Source of the DNA: Streptomyces werraensis
GTDB taxonomy: Bacteria; Actinomycetota; Actinomycetes; Streptomycetales; Streptomycetaceae
Length of the DNA stretch: 64,000 nucleotides
NCBI GenBank assembly: GCA_014656175.1
Contig: BNBX01000014.1
Span: forward strand, 1 to 64,000
Reading direction: 5' to 3'
In this document: positions 34,159 to 42,100 of the stretch, in pieces
Numbering within the stretch: position 1 is the first letter of the stretch
Layout of the letters: each line of letters begins with the position of its first letter
The notes under the pieces: generated by a model
Told to the model about the DNA's origin: nothing
What the model saw: the letters and a program-made list of their open reading frames with translations, nothing else
The model's database searches: none
Translations under genes and position numbers: made by a program

Positions 34159-37100
34159 GTGCACCTCAAGGCCCTGACCCTCCGCGGCTTCAAGTCGTTC
34201 GCCTCGGCGACCACGCTCCGGTTCGAACCGGGCATCACGTGCGTCGTCGGTCCGAACGGCTCGGGCAAGTCCAACGTGGTGGACGCGCTCAGCTGGGTCA
34301 TGGGCGAGCAGGGCGCCAAGTCCCTGCGCGGCGGCAAGATGGAGGACGTCATCTTCGCCGGCACCACCGGCCGCCCGCCGCTCGGCCGCGCCGAGGTGTC
34401 CCTGACCATCGACAACTCCGACGGGGCCCTCCCCATCGAGTACGCCGAGGTCACCATCACGCGGATCATGTTCCGCAACGGCGGCAGCGAGTACCAGATC
34501 AACGGCGACACCTGCCGCCTCCTGGACATCCAGGAACTGCTCTCCGACTCCGGCATCGGCCGCGAGATGCACGTCATCGTCGGCCAGGGCCAGCTCGACT
34601 CCGTCCTGCACGCGGACCCCATGGGCCGCCGCGCCTTCATCGAGGAGGCGGCCGGCGTCCTCAAGCACCGCAAGCGCAAGGAGAAGGCGCTGCGCAAGCT
34701 GGACGCGATGCAGGCCAACCTCGCGCGCGTGCAGGACCTCACCGACGAACTCCGCCGCCAGCTCAAGCCGCTCGGCCGCCAGGCCGCCGTCGCCCGCCGC
34801 GCCGCGGTCATCCAGGCCGACCTGCGCGACGCCCGCCTGCGCCTCCTCGCCGACGACCTCGTCAAGCTGCGCGAGGCGCTCCAGGCCGAGATCGCCGACG
34901 AGGCCGCCCTGAAACAGCGCAAGGAGGCGGCCGAGGCCGAGCTGAAGAAGGCCCTCCGGCGCGAGGCGCTCCTGGAGGACGAGGTCCGCCGCCTCGCCCC
35001 GCGGCTGCACAACGCACAGCAGACCTGGTACGAGCTCTCCCAGCTCGCCGAACGCGTGCGCGGCACCGTCTCGCTCGCCGACGCACGCGTGAAGAGCGCC
35101 ACCTCCGCGCCCCCGGAGGAGCGGCGCGGCCGGGATCCCGAGGACATGGAGCGCGAGGCCGCCCGCATCCGCGAGCAGGAAGCCGAACTGGAGGCCGCGC
35201 TCGAGGCGGCCGAACGCGCGCTGGAGGACACCGTCGCCCACCGTGCCGAACTGGAGCGCGAGCTGACCCAGGAGGAACGGCGCCTCAAGGACGTCGCCCG
35301 CGCCATCGCCGACCGGCGCGAAGGACTCGCCCGGCTCAAGGGCCAGGTGGGCGCCGCCCGTTCCCGTGCCGCCGCCGCGCAGGCCGAGATCGAACGCCTC
35401 GCCGCCGCCCGCGACGAGGCACGGCAGCGCGCCGTGGCCGCCCAGGAGGAGTACGAGACCCTCCAGGCGGAGGTCGACGGCCTCGACGCGGGCGACGCGG
35501 AGCTCGGCGAGCGGCACGAGGAGGCCAAGCGCGGGCTCGCCGAGGCCGAGGCCGCCCTCACCGCCGCCCGCGAGACGGTCACCGCCGTGGAGCGGAAACG
35601 CGCCGCGACCCAGGCACGCCACGAGGCCCTGGCACTCGGCCTGCGCCGCAAGGACGGCACCGGCGCGCTGCTCGGCGCGAGGGACAGCCTCACCGGGCTG
35701 CTGGGCCCGGCCGCGGAACTGCTGACGGTGACGCCCGGCTACGAGGTACCGCTCGCGGCCGCGTTCGGCGCGGCGGCGGACGCCCTCGCGGTCTCCTCCC
35801 CGTCCGCGGCGGCCGACGCGATCCGGCTGCTGCGCAAACAGGACGCGGGACGGGCCGCCCTCCTCCTGGCCGGCCCGCCCTCCGACACCGCGGGTGAAAC
35901 CCGCTCCGAGGGCGTGGGGAACGGCGCGCCCACCCCCGGCACATCCGCACCCTCGACCCTCTCGGGGACCCCCCTCCCCGCGGAGCGCCTGGTCAGCGGC
36001 CCCGACGACCTCATGCCGGCCGTGCGAAGGCTGCTGCACGGCATCGTCGTCGTCACCACCCTGGAGGACGCCGAAGAACTCGTCCACGCCCGGCCCGGCC
36101 TCACCGCCGTCACCGCCGAGGGCGACCTGCTCGGCGCCCACTTCGCGCACGGTGGCTCGGCCGGCGCCCCCAGCCTCCTGGAGGTGCAGGCGTCCGTCGA
36201 CGAGGCGGCCGCCGAGCTGGAGGAGCTCAAGGTGCGCTGCGAGGAGCTGGCCGAGGCGCAGGAGGCCGCGGCCGCCCGGCGCCGGGAGTGCGCCGCCCTC
36301 GTCGAGGAGCTGGGGGAGCGGCGCCGGGCCGCCGACCGGGAGAAGTCCGCCGTCGCCCAGCAGCTCGGCCGGCTCGCCGGACAGGCACGCGGCGCCGCCG
36401 GCGAGGCCGAGCGCGCCGGGGCCGCCGCCGAACGCGCGCAGGAGGCCCTCGACAGGGCGCTCGCCGAGGTGGAGGAGCTCGCCGAGCGGCTCGAGGCGGC
36501 CGAGGAGATGCCGTTCGAGGAGGAGCCCGACACCTCCGTGCGCGACCGGCTCGCCGCCGACGGCGCCAACGCCCGCCAGACCGAGATGGAGGCCCGCCTC
36601 CAGGTCCGTACGCACGAGGAGCGGGTGAAAGGGCTGGCCGGGCGGGCCGACTCCCTGGACCGGGCCGCCCGCGCGGAACGCGAGGCACGCGCGCGTGCCG
36701 AGCAGCGCCGCGCCCGGCTGCGCCACGAGGCGGAGGTCGCCGCCGCCGTCGCCGCGGGCGCCCGCCAGCTGCTCGCGCACGTCGAGGTGTCCCTGTCCCG
36801 CGCCGCCGAGGAGCGCACCGCCGCCGAGGCCGCCAAGGCGCGCCGCGAGGAGGAACTCGCCCGCGCCCGCGCCGAGGGACGCGATCTCAAGGCGGAACTC
36901 GACAAGTTGACGGATTCGGTTCACCGAGGCGAGGTACTGGGAGCGGAGAAGCGGCTGCGGATGGAGCAGCTGGAGGCGAAGGCGCTGGAGGAACTGGGTG
37001 TCGAACCGGCCGGGCTGGTGGCGGAGTACGGGCCGCACCAGCCGGTGCCGCCCTCGCCCCCCGCCGAGGGCGAGCAGCTCCCGGAGGACCCGGAGCATCC

Positions 37101-37770
37101 GCGCAACCAGCCCCGTCCCTTCGTGCGGGCCGAGCAGGAGAAGCGACTGAAGGCCGCCGAGCGCGCCTACCAGCAGCTCGGCAAGGTCAACCCGCTCGCC
37201 CTGGAGGAGTTCGCGGCGCTGGAGGAACGCCATCAGTTCCTCAGCGAGCAGCTGGAGGACCTGAAGAAGACCCGCGCGGATCTGCTCCAGGTCGTCAAGG
37301 AGGTCGACGAACGCGTCGAGCAGGTCTTCACCGAGGCCTACCGGGACACGGCCCGGGAGTTCGAGGGCGTCTTCTCCCGGCTGTTCCCGGGCGGGGAGGG
37401 GCGGCTGGTGCTGACCGACCCCGACAACATGCTCACGACGGGCGTGGACGTCGAGGCGCGTCCGCCGGGCAAGAAGGTGAAGCGGCTGTCGCTGCTGTCG
37501 GGCGGCGAGCGGTCGCTGACCGCGGTGGCGCTGCTCGTGTCGATCTTCAAGGCACGGCCCAGCCCGTTCTACGTGATGGACGAGGTCGAGGCCGCCCTCG
37601 ACGACACCAACCTCCAGCGGCTGATCCGGATCATGCAGGAGCTGCAGGAGGCCTCGCAGCTGATCGTGATCACGCACCAGAAGCGCACCATGGAGGTCGC
37701 CGACGCGCTGTACGGCGTCTCCATGCAGGGCGACGGCGTGTCCAAGGTCATCAGTCAGCGTCTGCGCTGA
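34159..37770 (+). CDS. smc: Chromosome segregation/condensation ATPase SMC
   Basis: A 1,203-residue SMC protein. The Walker A motif GPNGSGKSNVVDALSW is at about 32-47, with two long coiled coils. The hinge lies at about 495-680 and carries a Pro/Ser/Gly-rich lineage insertion (about 574-610). The ABC signature LLSGGERSLTAVALLV is near 1112, and Walker B FYVMDEVEAALDD near 1136. It condenses and segregates chromosomes, notably during sporulation; ScpA/ScpB are not encoded here. GTG 34159 is chosen because homology to other SMC proteins starts there (HLKALTLRGFKSFA). The frame upstream is not coding. Confidence 0.97.
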   Translation: MHLKALTLRGFKSFASATTLRFEPGITCVVGPNGSGKSNVVDALSWVMGEQGAKSLRGGKMEDVIFAGTTGRPPLGRAEVSLTIDNSDGALPIEYAEVTITRIMFRNGGSEYQINGDTCRLLDIQELLSDSGIGREMHVIVGQGQLDSVLHADPMGRRAFIEEAAGVLKHRKRKEKALRKLDAMQANLARVQDLTDELRRQLKPLGRQAAVARRAAVIQADLRDARLRLLADDLVKLREALQAEIADEAALKQRKEAAEAELKKALRREALLEDEVRRLAPRLHNAQQTWYELSQLAERVRGTVSLADARVKSATSAPPEERRGRDPEDMEREAARIREQEAELEAALEAAERALEDTVAHRAELERELTQEERRLKDVARAIADRREGLARLKGQVGAARSRAAAAQAEIERLAAARDEARQRAVAAQEEYETLQAEVDGLDAGDAELGERHEEAKRGLAEAEAALTAARETVTAVERKRAATQARHEALALGLRRKDGTGALLGARDSLTGLLGPAAELLTVTPGYEVPLAAAFGAAADALAVSSPSAAADAIRLLRKQDAGRAALLLAGPPSDTAGETRSEGVGNGAPTPGTSAPSTLSGTPLPAERLVSGPDDLMPAVRRLLHGIVVVTTLEDAEELVHARPGLTAVTAEGDLLGAHFAHGGSAGAPSLLEVQASVDEAAAELEELKVRCEELAEAQEAAAARRRECAALVEELGERRRAADREKSAVAQQLGRLAGQARGAAGEAERAGAAAERAQEALDRALAEVEELAERLEAAEEMPFEEEPDTSVRDRLAADGANARQTEMEARLQVRTHEERVKGLAGRADSLDRAARAEREARARAEQRRARLRHEAEVAAAVAAGARQLLAHVEVSLSRAAEERTAAEAAKARREEELARARAEGRDLKAELDKLTDSVHRGEVLGAEKRLRMEQLEAKALEELGVEPAGLVAEYGPHQPVPPSPPAEGEQLPEDPEHPRNQPRPFVRAEQEKRLKAAERAYQQLGKVNPLALEEFAALEERHQFLSEQLEDLKKTRADLLQVVKEVDERVEQVFTEAYRDTAREFEGVFSRLFPGGEGRLVLTDPDNMLTTGVDVEARPPGKKVKRLSLLSGGERSLTAVALLVSIFKARPSPFYVMDEVEAALDDTNLQRLIRIMQELQEASQLIVITHQKRTMEVADALYGVSMQGDGVSKVISQRLR

Positions 37771-37783
37771 AACGGCCCGAACT

Positions 37784-37798
37784 CTTCAAGATGTGAAG
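37784..37798. promoter_or_regulatory. 15-bp palindrome, upstream operator candidate for the glucose permease
   Basis: CTTCA-AGATG-TGAAG is a perfect 5-bp inverted repeat and matches the second site at 37870 at both arms and length. It lies just after the smc stop, about 190 bp upstream of the permease start. Confidence 0.5.
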
Positions 37799-37865
37799 CC
37801 TCTGTGGGATCGCTTCTTGGTCTCCTCTGCGCTTCTGCGTCTCGTAACTCACAGCCGTGGACCTA

Positions 37866-37893
37866 TTGACTTCAAAAGTTGAAGACATAGTCT
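37866..37893 (+). promoter_or_regulatory. Glucose permease promoter with embedded palindrome
   Basis: TTGACT (37866-37871), a 16-nt spacer and TAGTCT (37888-37893) form a good promoter. CTTCAA-AAG-TTGAAG (37870-37884) fills the spacer, so a bound repressor would block RNA polymerase directly. A weaker CCTTCA/TTGAAGG pair lies downstream (37911-37942). Confidence 0.65.
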
Positions 37894-37987
37894 CTGCAAT
37901 GTTGTTTTTACCTTCAGGTGCCTACGGCAGAAACCTTGAAGGGCTGACCCCCACCCGGCGATGTTGCCGGTGGCCCGAGGAGTACAC

Positions 37988-39406
37988 GTGACCAGCACTG
38001 CGCAGGCACAAGCGTCAGGAGCCAGGACGGCTCACCCCGAACATCTCGGGCATGTCATCTTCATCACCGCTGCCGCCGCCATGGGCGGCTTCCTCTTCGG
38101 CTACGACAGCTCCGTGATCAACGGCGCCGTCGAGGCGATCCGCGACCGCTACGACGTCGGCTCCGCCGCGCTCGCCCAGGTCATCGCCATCGCGCTGATC
38201 GGCTGTGCCATCGGCGCCGCCACCGCCGGCCGGATAGCCGACCGCATCGGACGCATCCGCTGCATGCAGATCGCCGCGGTCCTCTTCACGGTCAGCGCCG
38301 TCGGCTCCGCGCTGCCCTTCGCGCTGTGGGACCTCGCCTTCTGGCGGGTCGTCGGCGGCTTCGCCATCGGCATGGCCTCCGTCATCGGCCCGGCCTACAT
38401 CGCCGAGGTCGCCCCGCCCGCCTACCGCGGCCGGCTCGGCTCCTTCCAGCAGGCCGCGATCGTCATCGGCATCGCCGTCTCCCAGCTCGTCAACTGGGGC
38501 ATCCTGAACGCCGCCGACGGCGACCAGCGCGGTGAGCTGATGGGACTGGAGGCCTGGCAGGTCATGCTCGGCGTCATGGTGGTCCCGGCCGTCCTCTACG
38601 GCCTGCTGTCCTTCGCCATCCCCGAGTCGCCCCGCTACCTGATCTCCGTCGGCAAGCACGAGCGCGCCCGTCAGATCCTCTCCGAGGTCGAGGGCAGCGA
38701 GGTCGACCTCGACGCCCGCGTCACCGAGATCGAGACCGGCATGCACCGCGAGGAGAAGTCCAGCTTCAAGGACCTGCTCGGCGGCAGCTTCTTCTTCAAG
38801 CCGATCGTATGGGTCGGTATCGGCCTGTCGGTCTTCCAGCAGTTCGTCGGCATCAACGTCGCGTTCTACTACTCCGCCACGCTGTGGCAGTCGGTCGGCG
38901 TCGACCCGTCGGACTCGTTCTTCTACTCGTTCACGACGTCGATCATCAACATCGTCGGCACCGTCATCGCGATGATCTTCGTCGACCGCATCGGCCGCCG
39001 GCCGCTGGCCATCATCGGCTCGGTCGGCATGGTGATCGGTCTCGCGCTGGAGGCCTGGGCCTTCTCCTCGGACCTCGTCGACGGCCAGCTGCCCGCCACA
39101 CAGGGCTGGGTCGCCCTGATCGCGGCCCACGTCTTCGTCCTCTTCTTCGCCCTGTCGTGGGGTGTGGTCGTGTGGGTCATGCTCGGCGAGATGTTCCCGA
39201 ACCGGATCCGCGCCGCCGCCCTCGGTGTCGCCGCCGCCGCGCAGTGGATCGCCAACTGGGCGATCACCGCGAGCTTCCCGTCGCTGGCGGACTGGAACCT
39301 GTCCTTCACCTACGTGATCTACACGGTGTTCGCGGCGCTGTCGATTCCGTTCGTGCTGAAGTTCGTGAAGGAGACGAAGGGCAAGCGGCTGGAGGAGATG
39401 GGCTGA
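37988..39406 (+). CDS. glcP: Glucose permease GlcP (major facilitator, sugar porter family)
   Basis: A 472-residue, 12-helix proton symporter. Sugar-porter signatures are FLFGYDSSVINGA (helix 1), GRIADRIGRIRCMQ (loop 2-3), PAYIAEVAPPAYRGRLGSFQ, VFQQFVGINVAFYY (helix 7), DRIGRRPLAIIG and PESPRYLI. This closely matches what I recall of GlcP, the main glucose transporter of S. coelicolor. GTG 37988 is preceded by GAGGAG. It has its own promoter with palindromes and a strong terminator, so it is a single-gene unit. Confidence 0.92.
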   Translation: MTSTAQAQASGARTAHPEHLGHVIFITAAAAMGGFLFGYDSSVINGAVEAIRDRYDVGSAALAQVIAIALIGCAIGAATAGRIADRIGRIRCMQIAAVLFTVSAVGSALPFALWDLAFWRVVGGFAIGMASVIGPAYIAEVAPPAYRGRLGSFQQAAIVIGIAVSQLVNWGILNAADGDQRGELMGLEAWQVMLGVMVVPAVLYGLLSFAIPESPRYLISVGKHERARQILSEVEGSEVDLDARVTEIETGMHREEKSSFKDLLGGSFFFKPIVWVGIGLSVFQQFVGINVAFYYSATLWQSVGVDPSDSFFYSFTTSIINIVGTVIAMIFVDRIGRRPLAIIGSVGMVIGLALEAWAFSSDLVDGQLPATQGWVALIAAHVFVLFFALSWGVVVWVMLGEMFPNRIRAAALGVAAAAQWIANWAITASFPSLADWNLSFTYVIYTVFAALSIPFVLKFVKETKGKRLEEMG

Positions 39407-39483
39407 CGCCCCTCCGCCCCCCCTTTGACCCGAGGGGCGGGGTCACCTCCCCGCTGCCCCGCCCCTCGTACGCCACCCCCCAC

Positions 39484-39517
39484 CCGCCCCGGTTCGGATG
39501 TGTCCGAGCCGGGGCGG
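39484..39517 (+). terminator. glcP terminator
   Basis: CCGCCCCGGTTCGGA (39484-39498) pairs with TCCGAGCCGGGGCGG (39503-39517) around TGTG; the only irregularity is a G-U pair. Confidence 0.85.
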
Positions 39518-39645
39518 TGGCATGTCCGCGGACGGGTGCGGGTTGTGTGCGGCCGGCGCGCGGTTCCCCGCGCCCCTGTGGCGCCTCGGACGGTGCGCGT
39601 CTGTACGGGGGGCGTGGGGGGAGCATGGCTGATACTGGACGGGTT

Positions 39646-40848
39646 ATGGACATCGTCATCCTTGCTGTAGTCATCGCCGTGGTCGTGCTCGGCGCGCTCG
39701 GCGGGCTGATCGTCGGGAGCCGGCGCAAGAAGCCGCTGCCCCCGCCGCCGCCCGCCGCGCCCGACATCACCGCCCCGCCGGCCGAGCCGCACGTCGGCGA
39801 AGAGGCCGAGACGCCGCGGGAGGAACCGCGGCGCACCATCGAGGAGGTTGATCTTCCGGCGGGCGCCGGTCCCGTCGTCATCGAGGAACCGCCCGCCGCC
39901 GAGGCTCCCGAGATCGAGATCCCGGAGCCCACCGCCGGCCGTCTGGTCCGGCTGCGCGCCCGGCTGTCCCGGTCGCAGAACGCCCTGGGCAAGGGTCTGC
40001 TCACCCTGCTGTCCCGCGAGCACCTCGACGAGGACACCTGGGAGGAGATCGAGGACACCCTGCTCACCGCCGACGTCGGCGTCCAGCCCACCCAGGAGCT
40101 GGTCGAGCGGCTGCGCGAGCGGGTCAAGGTGCTCGGCACCCGCACCCCCGAGGAGCTGCGCACGCTGCTCCGCGAGGAGCTGATCACGCTGGTCGGTCCC
40201 CAGATGGACCGCACCGTGCACACCGAGAACCCCGACGGCGGCCCGGGCGTCGTCATGGTCGTCGGCGTCAACGGCACCGGCAAGACCACCACCACCGGCA
40301 AGCTCGCCCGCGTCCTGGTCGCCGACGGCAACACCGTCGTCCTCGGCGCCGCGGACACCTTCCGCGCCGCCGCCGCCGACCAGCTGCAGACCTGGGGCGA
40401 GCGGGTCGGCGCCCACACCGTGCGTGGCCCGGAGGGCGGTGACCCGGCCTCCGTCGCGTTCGACGCGGTCAAGGAGGGCAAGGAGATGGGCGCCGGCGCG
40501 GTGCTCATCGACACAGCCGGCCGGCTGCACACCAAGACGGGCCTCATGGACGAGCTCGGCAAGGTCAAGCGGGTCGTGGAGAAGCAGGCCCCGCTGGACG
40601 AGGTGCTGCTGGTGCTCGACGCCACCACCGGCCAGAACGGTCTGGTGCAGGCGCGGGTCTTCGCCGAGGTCGTCGACATCACCGGCATCGTGCTCACCAA
40701 GCTCGACGGCACGGCCAAGGGCGGCATCGTCGTCGCCGTCCAGCGCGAGCTGGGCGTCCCGGTCAAGCTGATCGGTCTCGGCGAGGGCGCGGACGACCTC
40801 GCGCCGTTCGAGCCCGCCGCCTTCGTGGACGCCCTGCTGGGGGAGTGA
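39646..40848 (+). CDS. ftsY: Signal recognition particle receptor FtsY
   Basis: A 400-residue SRP-receptor GTPase. An N-terminal membrane anchor (MDIVILAVVIAVVVLGALGG) is followed by an acidic/Pro-rich linker (about 30-100). The NG domain then shows G1 GVNGTGKTTTTGKLA, ADTFRAAAADQL, G3 DTAGR and G4 TKLDGTAKGG. With Ffh (8 kb downstream) it delivers ribosomes to SecYEG. ATG 39646 is preferred because the membrane helix begins there. ATG 39625 (MADTGRV, with GGGGGGAG close by) is an alternative adding seven residues. Confidence 0.95.
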   Translation: MDIVILAVVIAVVVLGALGGLIVGSRRKKPLPPPPPAAPDITAPPAEPHVGEEAETPREEPRRTIEEVDLPAGAGPVVIEEPPAAEAPEIEIPEPTAGRLVRLRARLSRSQNALGKGLLTLLSREHLDEDTWEEIEDTLLTADVGVQPTQELVERLRERVKVLGTRTPEELRTLLREELITLVGPQMDRTVHTENPDGGPGVVMVVGVNGTGKTTTTGKLARVLVADGNTVVLGAADTFRAAAADQLQTWGERVGAHTVRGPEGGDPASVAFDAVKEGKEMGAGAVLIDTAGRLHTKTGLMDELGKVKRVVEKQAPLDEVLLVLDATTGQNGLVQARVFAEVVDITGIVLTKLDGTAKGGIVVAVQRELGVPVKLIGLGEGADDLAPFEPAAFVDALLGE

Positions 40849-40881
40849 CACCCCCGGAGCCGTCCGGCCCCGTACGCGAGG

Positions 40882-40920
40882 AAGCGCCCGCCCCCGGAAA
40901 CGGTCGGGGGACGGGCGCTT
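40882..40920. terminator. Bidirectional terminator between ftsY and the primase-like gene
   Basis: AAGCGCCCGCCCCCG (40882-40896) pairs with CGGGGG-A-CGGGCGCTT ending at 40920, with one bulge, in the convergent gap. Confidence 0.8.
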
Positions 40921-40986
40921 CGCCGTACCGGAAGGGGGTCAGGCGGCAGAGCGGGAGGAAGGTCAGGAGCCCGAGCAGGAAGAGGA

Positions 40987-41652
40987 TCAGGCGGCCGAGC
41001 GGTGCGCCACGTACGCCAGCGTGCCGAGCAGCAGCCGCGCCTCCGGCGGACGGGAGGCGGAGTCCAGGGCGGGGGAGCGCAGCCAGCGCACCGGGCCGAG
41101 GCCGCCGTGGTCCGACGGCGGCGCCGTGATGTGCGTCCCGCGTCCCAGGCCGCGCAGGTCGAGGGTGCTTGGGTCGTCCCAGCCCATGCGGTACAGCAGG
41201 TCCGGCAGGGCGGCCGCGGCGCCCGGGGCGACGAAGAACTGGGCCCGGCCGTCCGGGGTGGCGGCGACCGGCCCGACGGGCAGGCCCATCCGCTCCAGCC
41301 GCGCCAGGGCGTGACACCCGGCGGGCTCCGCCACCTCGATCACGTCGAACGCCTGCCCGACGGGCAGCATCACCGAGGCGCCCGGGAACTCCGACCACAG
41401 CGCGGTCACCTCCTCCAGCGGCGCGCCCGCGCGGATCGACGGCGCGTGCTCCAGGGGGTGGGCGCCCGGCGCCCGGCAGCCCGCACGGCCGCAGGAGCAG
41501 GAACCGGCGACGGCACGGACGCCCGGCACCACCTCCCAGCCCCACAGTCCCGTGTACTCCGCCACGACCGTGCCGTCCGAGGAGCGGCCGCGCCGCCGCG
41601 AGCCGGACCGGATGTCACGGATGCCCCGACTGATGCCGATCGTGAAGCCCAT
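40987..41652 (-). CDS. Small bifunctional primase/polymerase (Prim-Pol)-like protein
   Basis: A 221-residue protein related to the N-terminal Prim-Pol domain (PF09250 type). The Cys cluster SCSCGRAGCRAPGAHPLEH followed by TALWSEFPGASVMLPVG matches the domain's start. The position where active enzymes have a DVD-type catalytic pair reads FDVIEVAEPAG, so catalysis is doubtful. There is no helicase half or mobile-element context. It sits between ftsY and nsdA on the opposite strand, as I recall for S. coelicolor, so it is a stable chromosomal gene. Confidence 0.75.
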   Translation of the reverse strand: MGFTIGISRGIRDIRSGSRRRGRSSDGTVVAEYTGLWGWEVVPGVRAVAGSCSCGRAGCRAPGAHPLEHAPSIRAGAPLEEVTALWSEFPGASVMLPVGQAFDVIEVAEPAGCHALARLERMGLPVGPVAATPDGRAQFFVAPGAAAALPDLLYRMGWDDPSTLDLRGLGRGTHITAPPSDHGGLGPVRWLRSPALDSASRPPEARLLLGTLAYVAHRSAA

Positions 41653-42100
41653 GCCCCCTCCAACGGGTCCGGCGCACCGGTGGTTACGTAGCGGACGCAG
41701 AGTGTGACTCTCTGTTTCCGCCTTCCCGGTGCGACCTGCGCCAACCAGCGCCTCGATGCACGCGGGGTGGTGCGGTGGGCGCCAAGCGCCCCGGAGTGCA
41801 CCCGCTGCACCCGCTCTTGTCTGCTCTGTGTCAAGTCAATCGCGGGCCGGCGACGGTGCGTTCATTCGAAGGGGTGGCGAATGGTGGCGATTGAGGTTCC
41901 GCCATGGTGGGGCGGGTGATCGTAGGGTTACTGTGTGTGCACGGCTTGGATGGGGCACATGCACTCGTGGGTATGCCGGAGGCAACCCGGCTTTCCGTTC
42001 GAAGGGTGGCAACCGCCGGACGGGCGGCCCCAACTACCGGCATTCTGATAGGGCTTGGCGCACTCAGCGACAAGTGGTCTTCAGGGATGGGGGCGTTCCA
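41653..42100. other. 448-bp non-coding region upstream of nsdA
   Basis: No coding-like frame with a ribosome-binding site is seen. It contains the divergent promoters of the Prim-Pol-like gene and nsdA. GGTGGCGA occurs twice (about 41873 and 41884) close to ATTGAGGTT. No -10/-35 pair was convincing. Confidence 0.45.

Noticed and set aside
34099-37677. 1,192-codon minus-strand open frame
   Set aside because: It is a shadow of smc, which has Walker A, signature and Walker B motifs on the plus strand.
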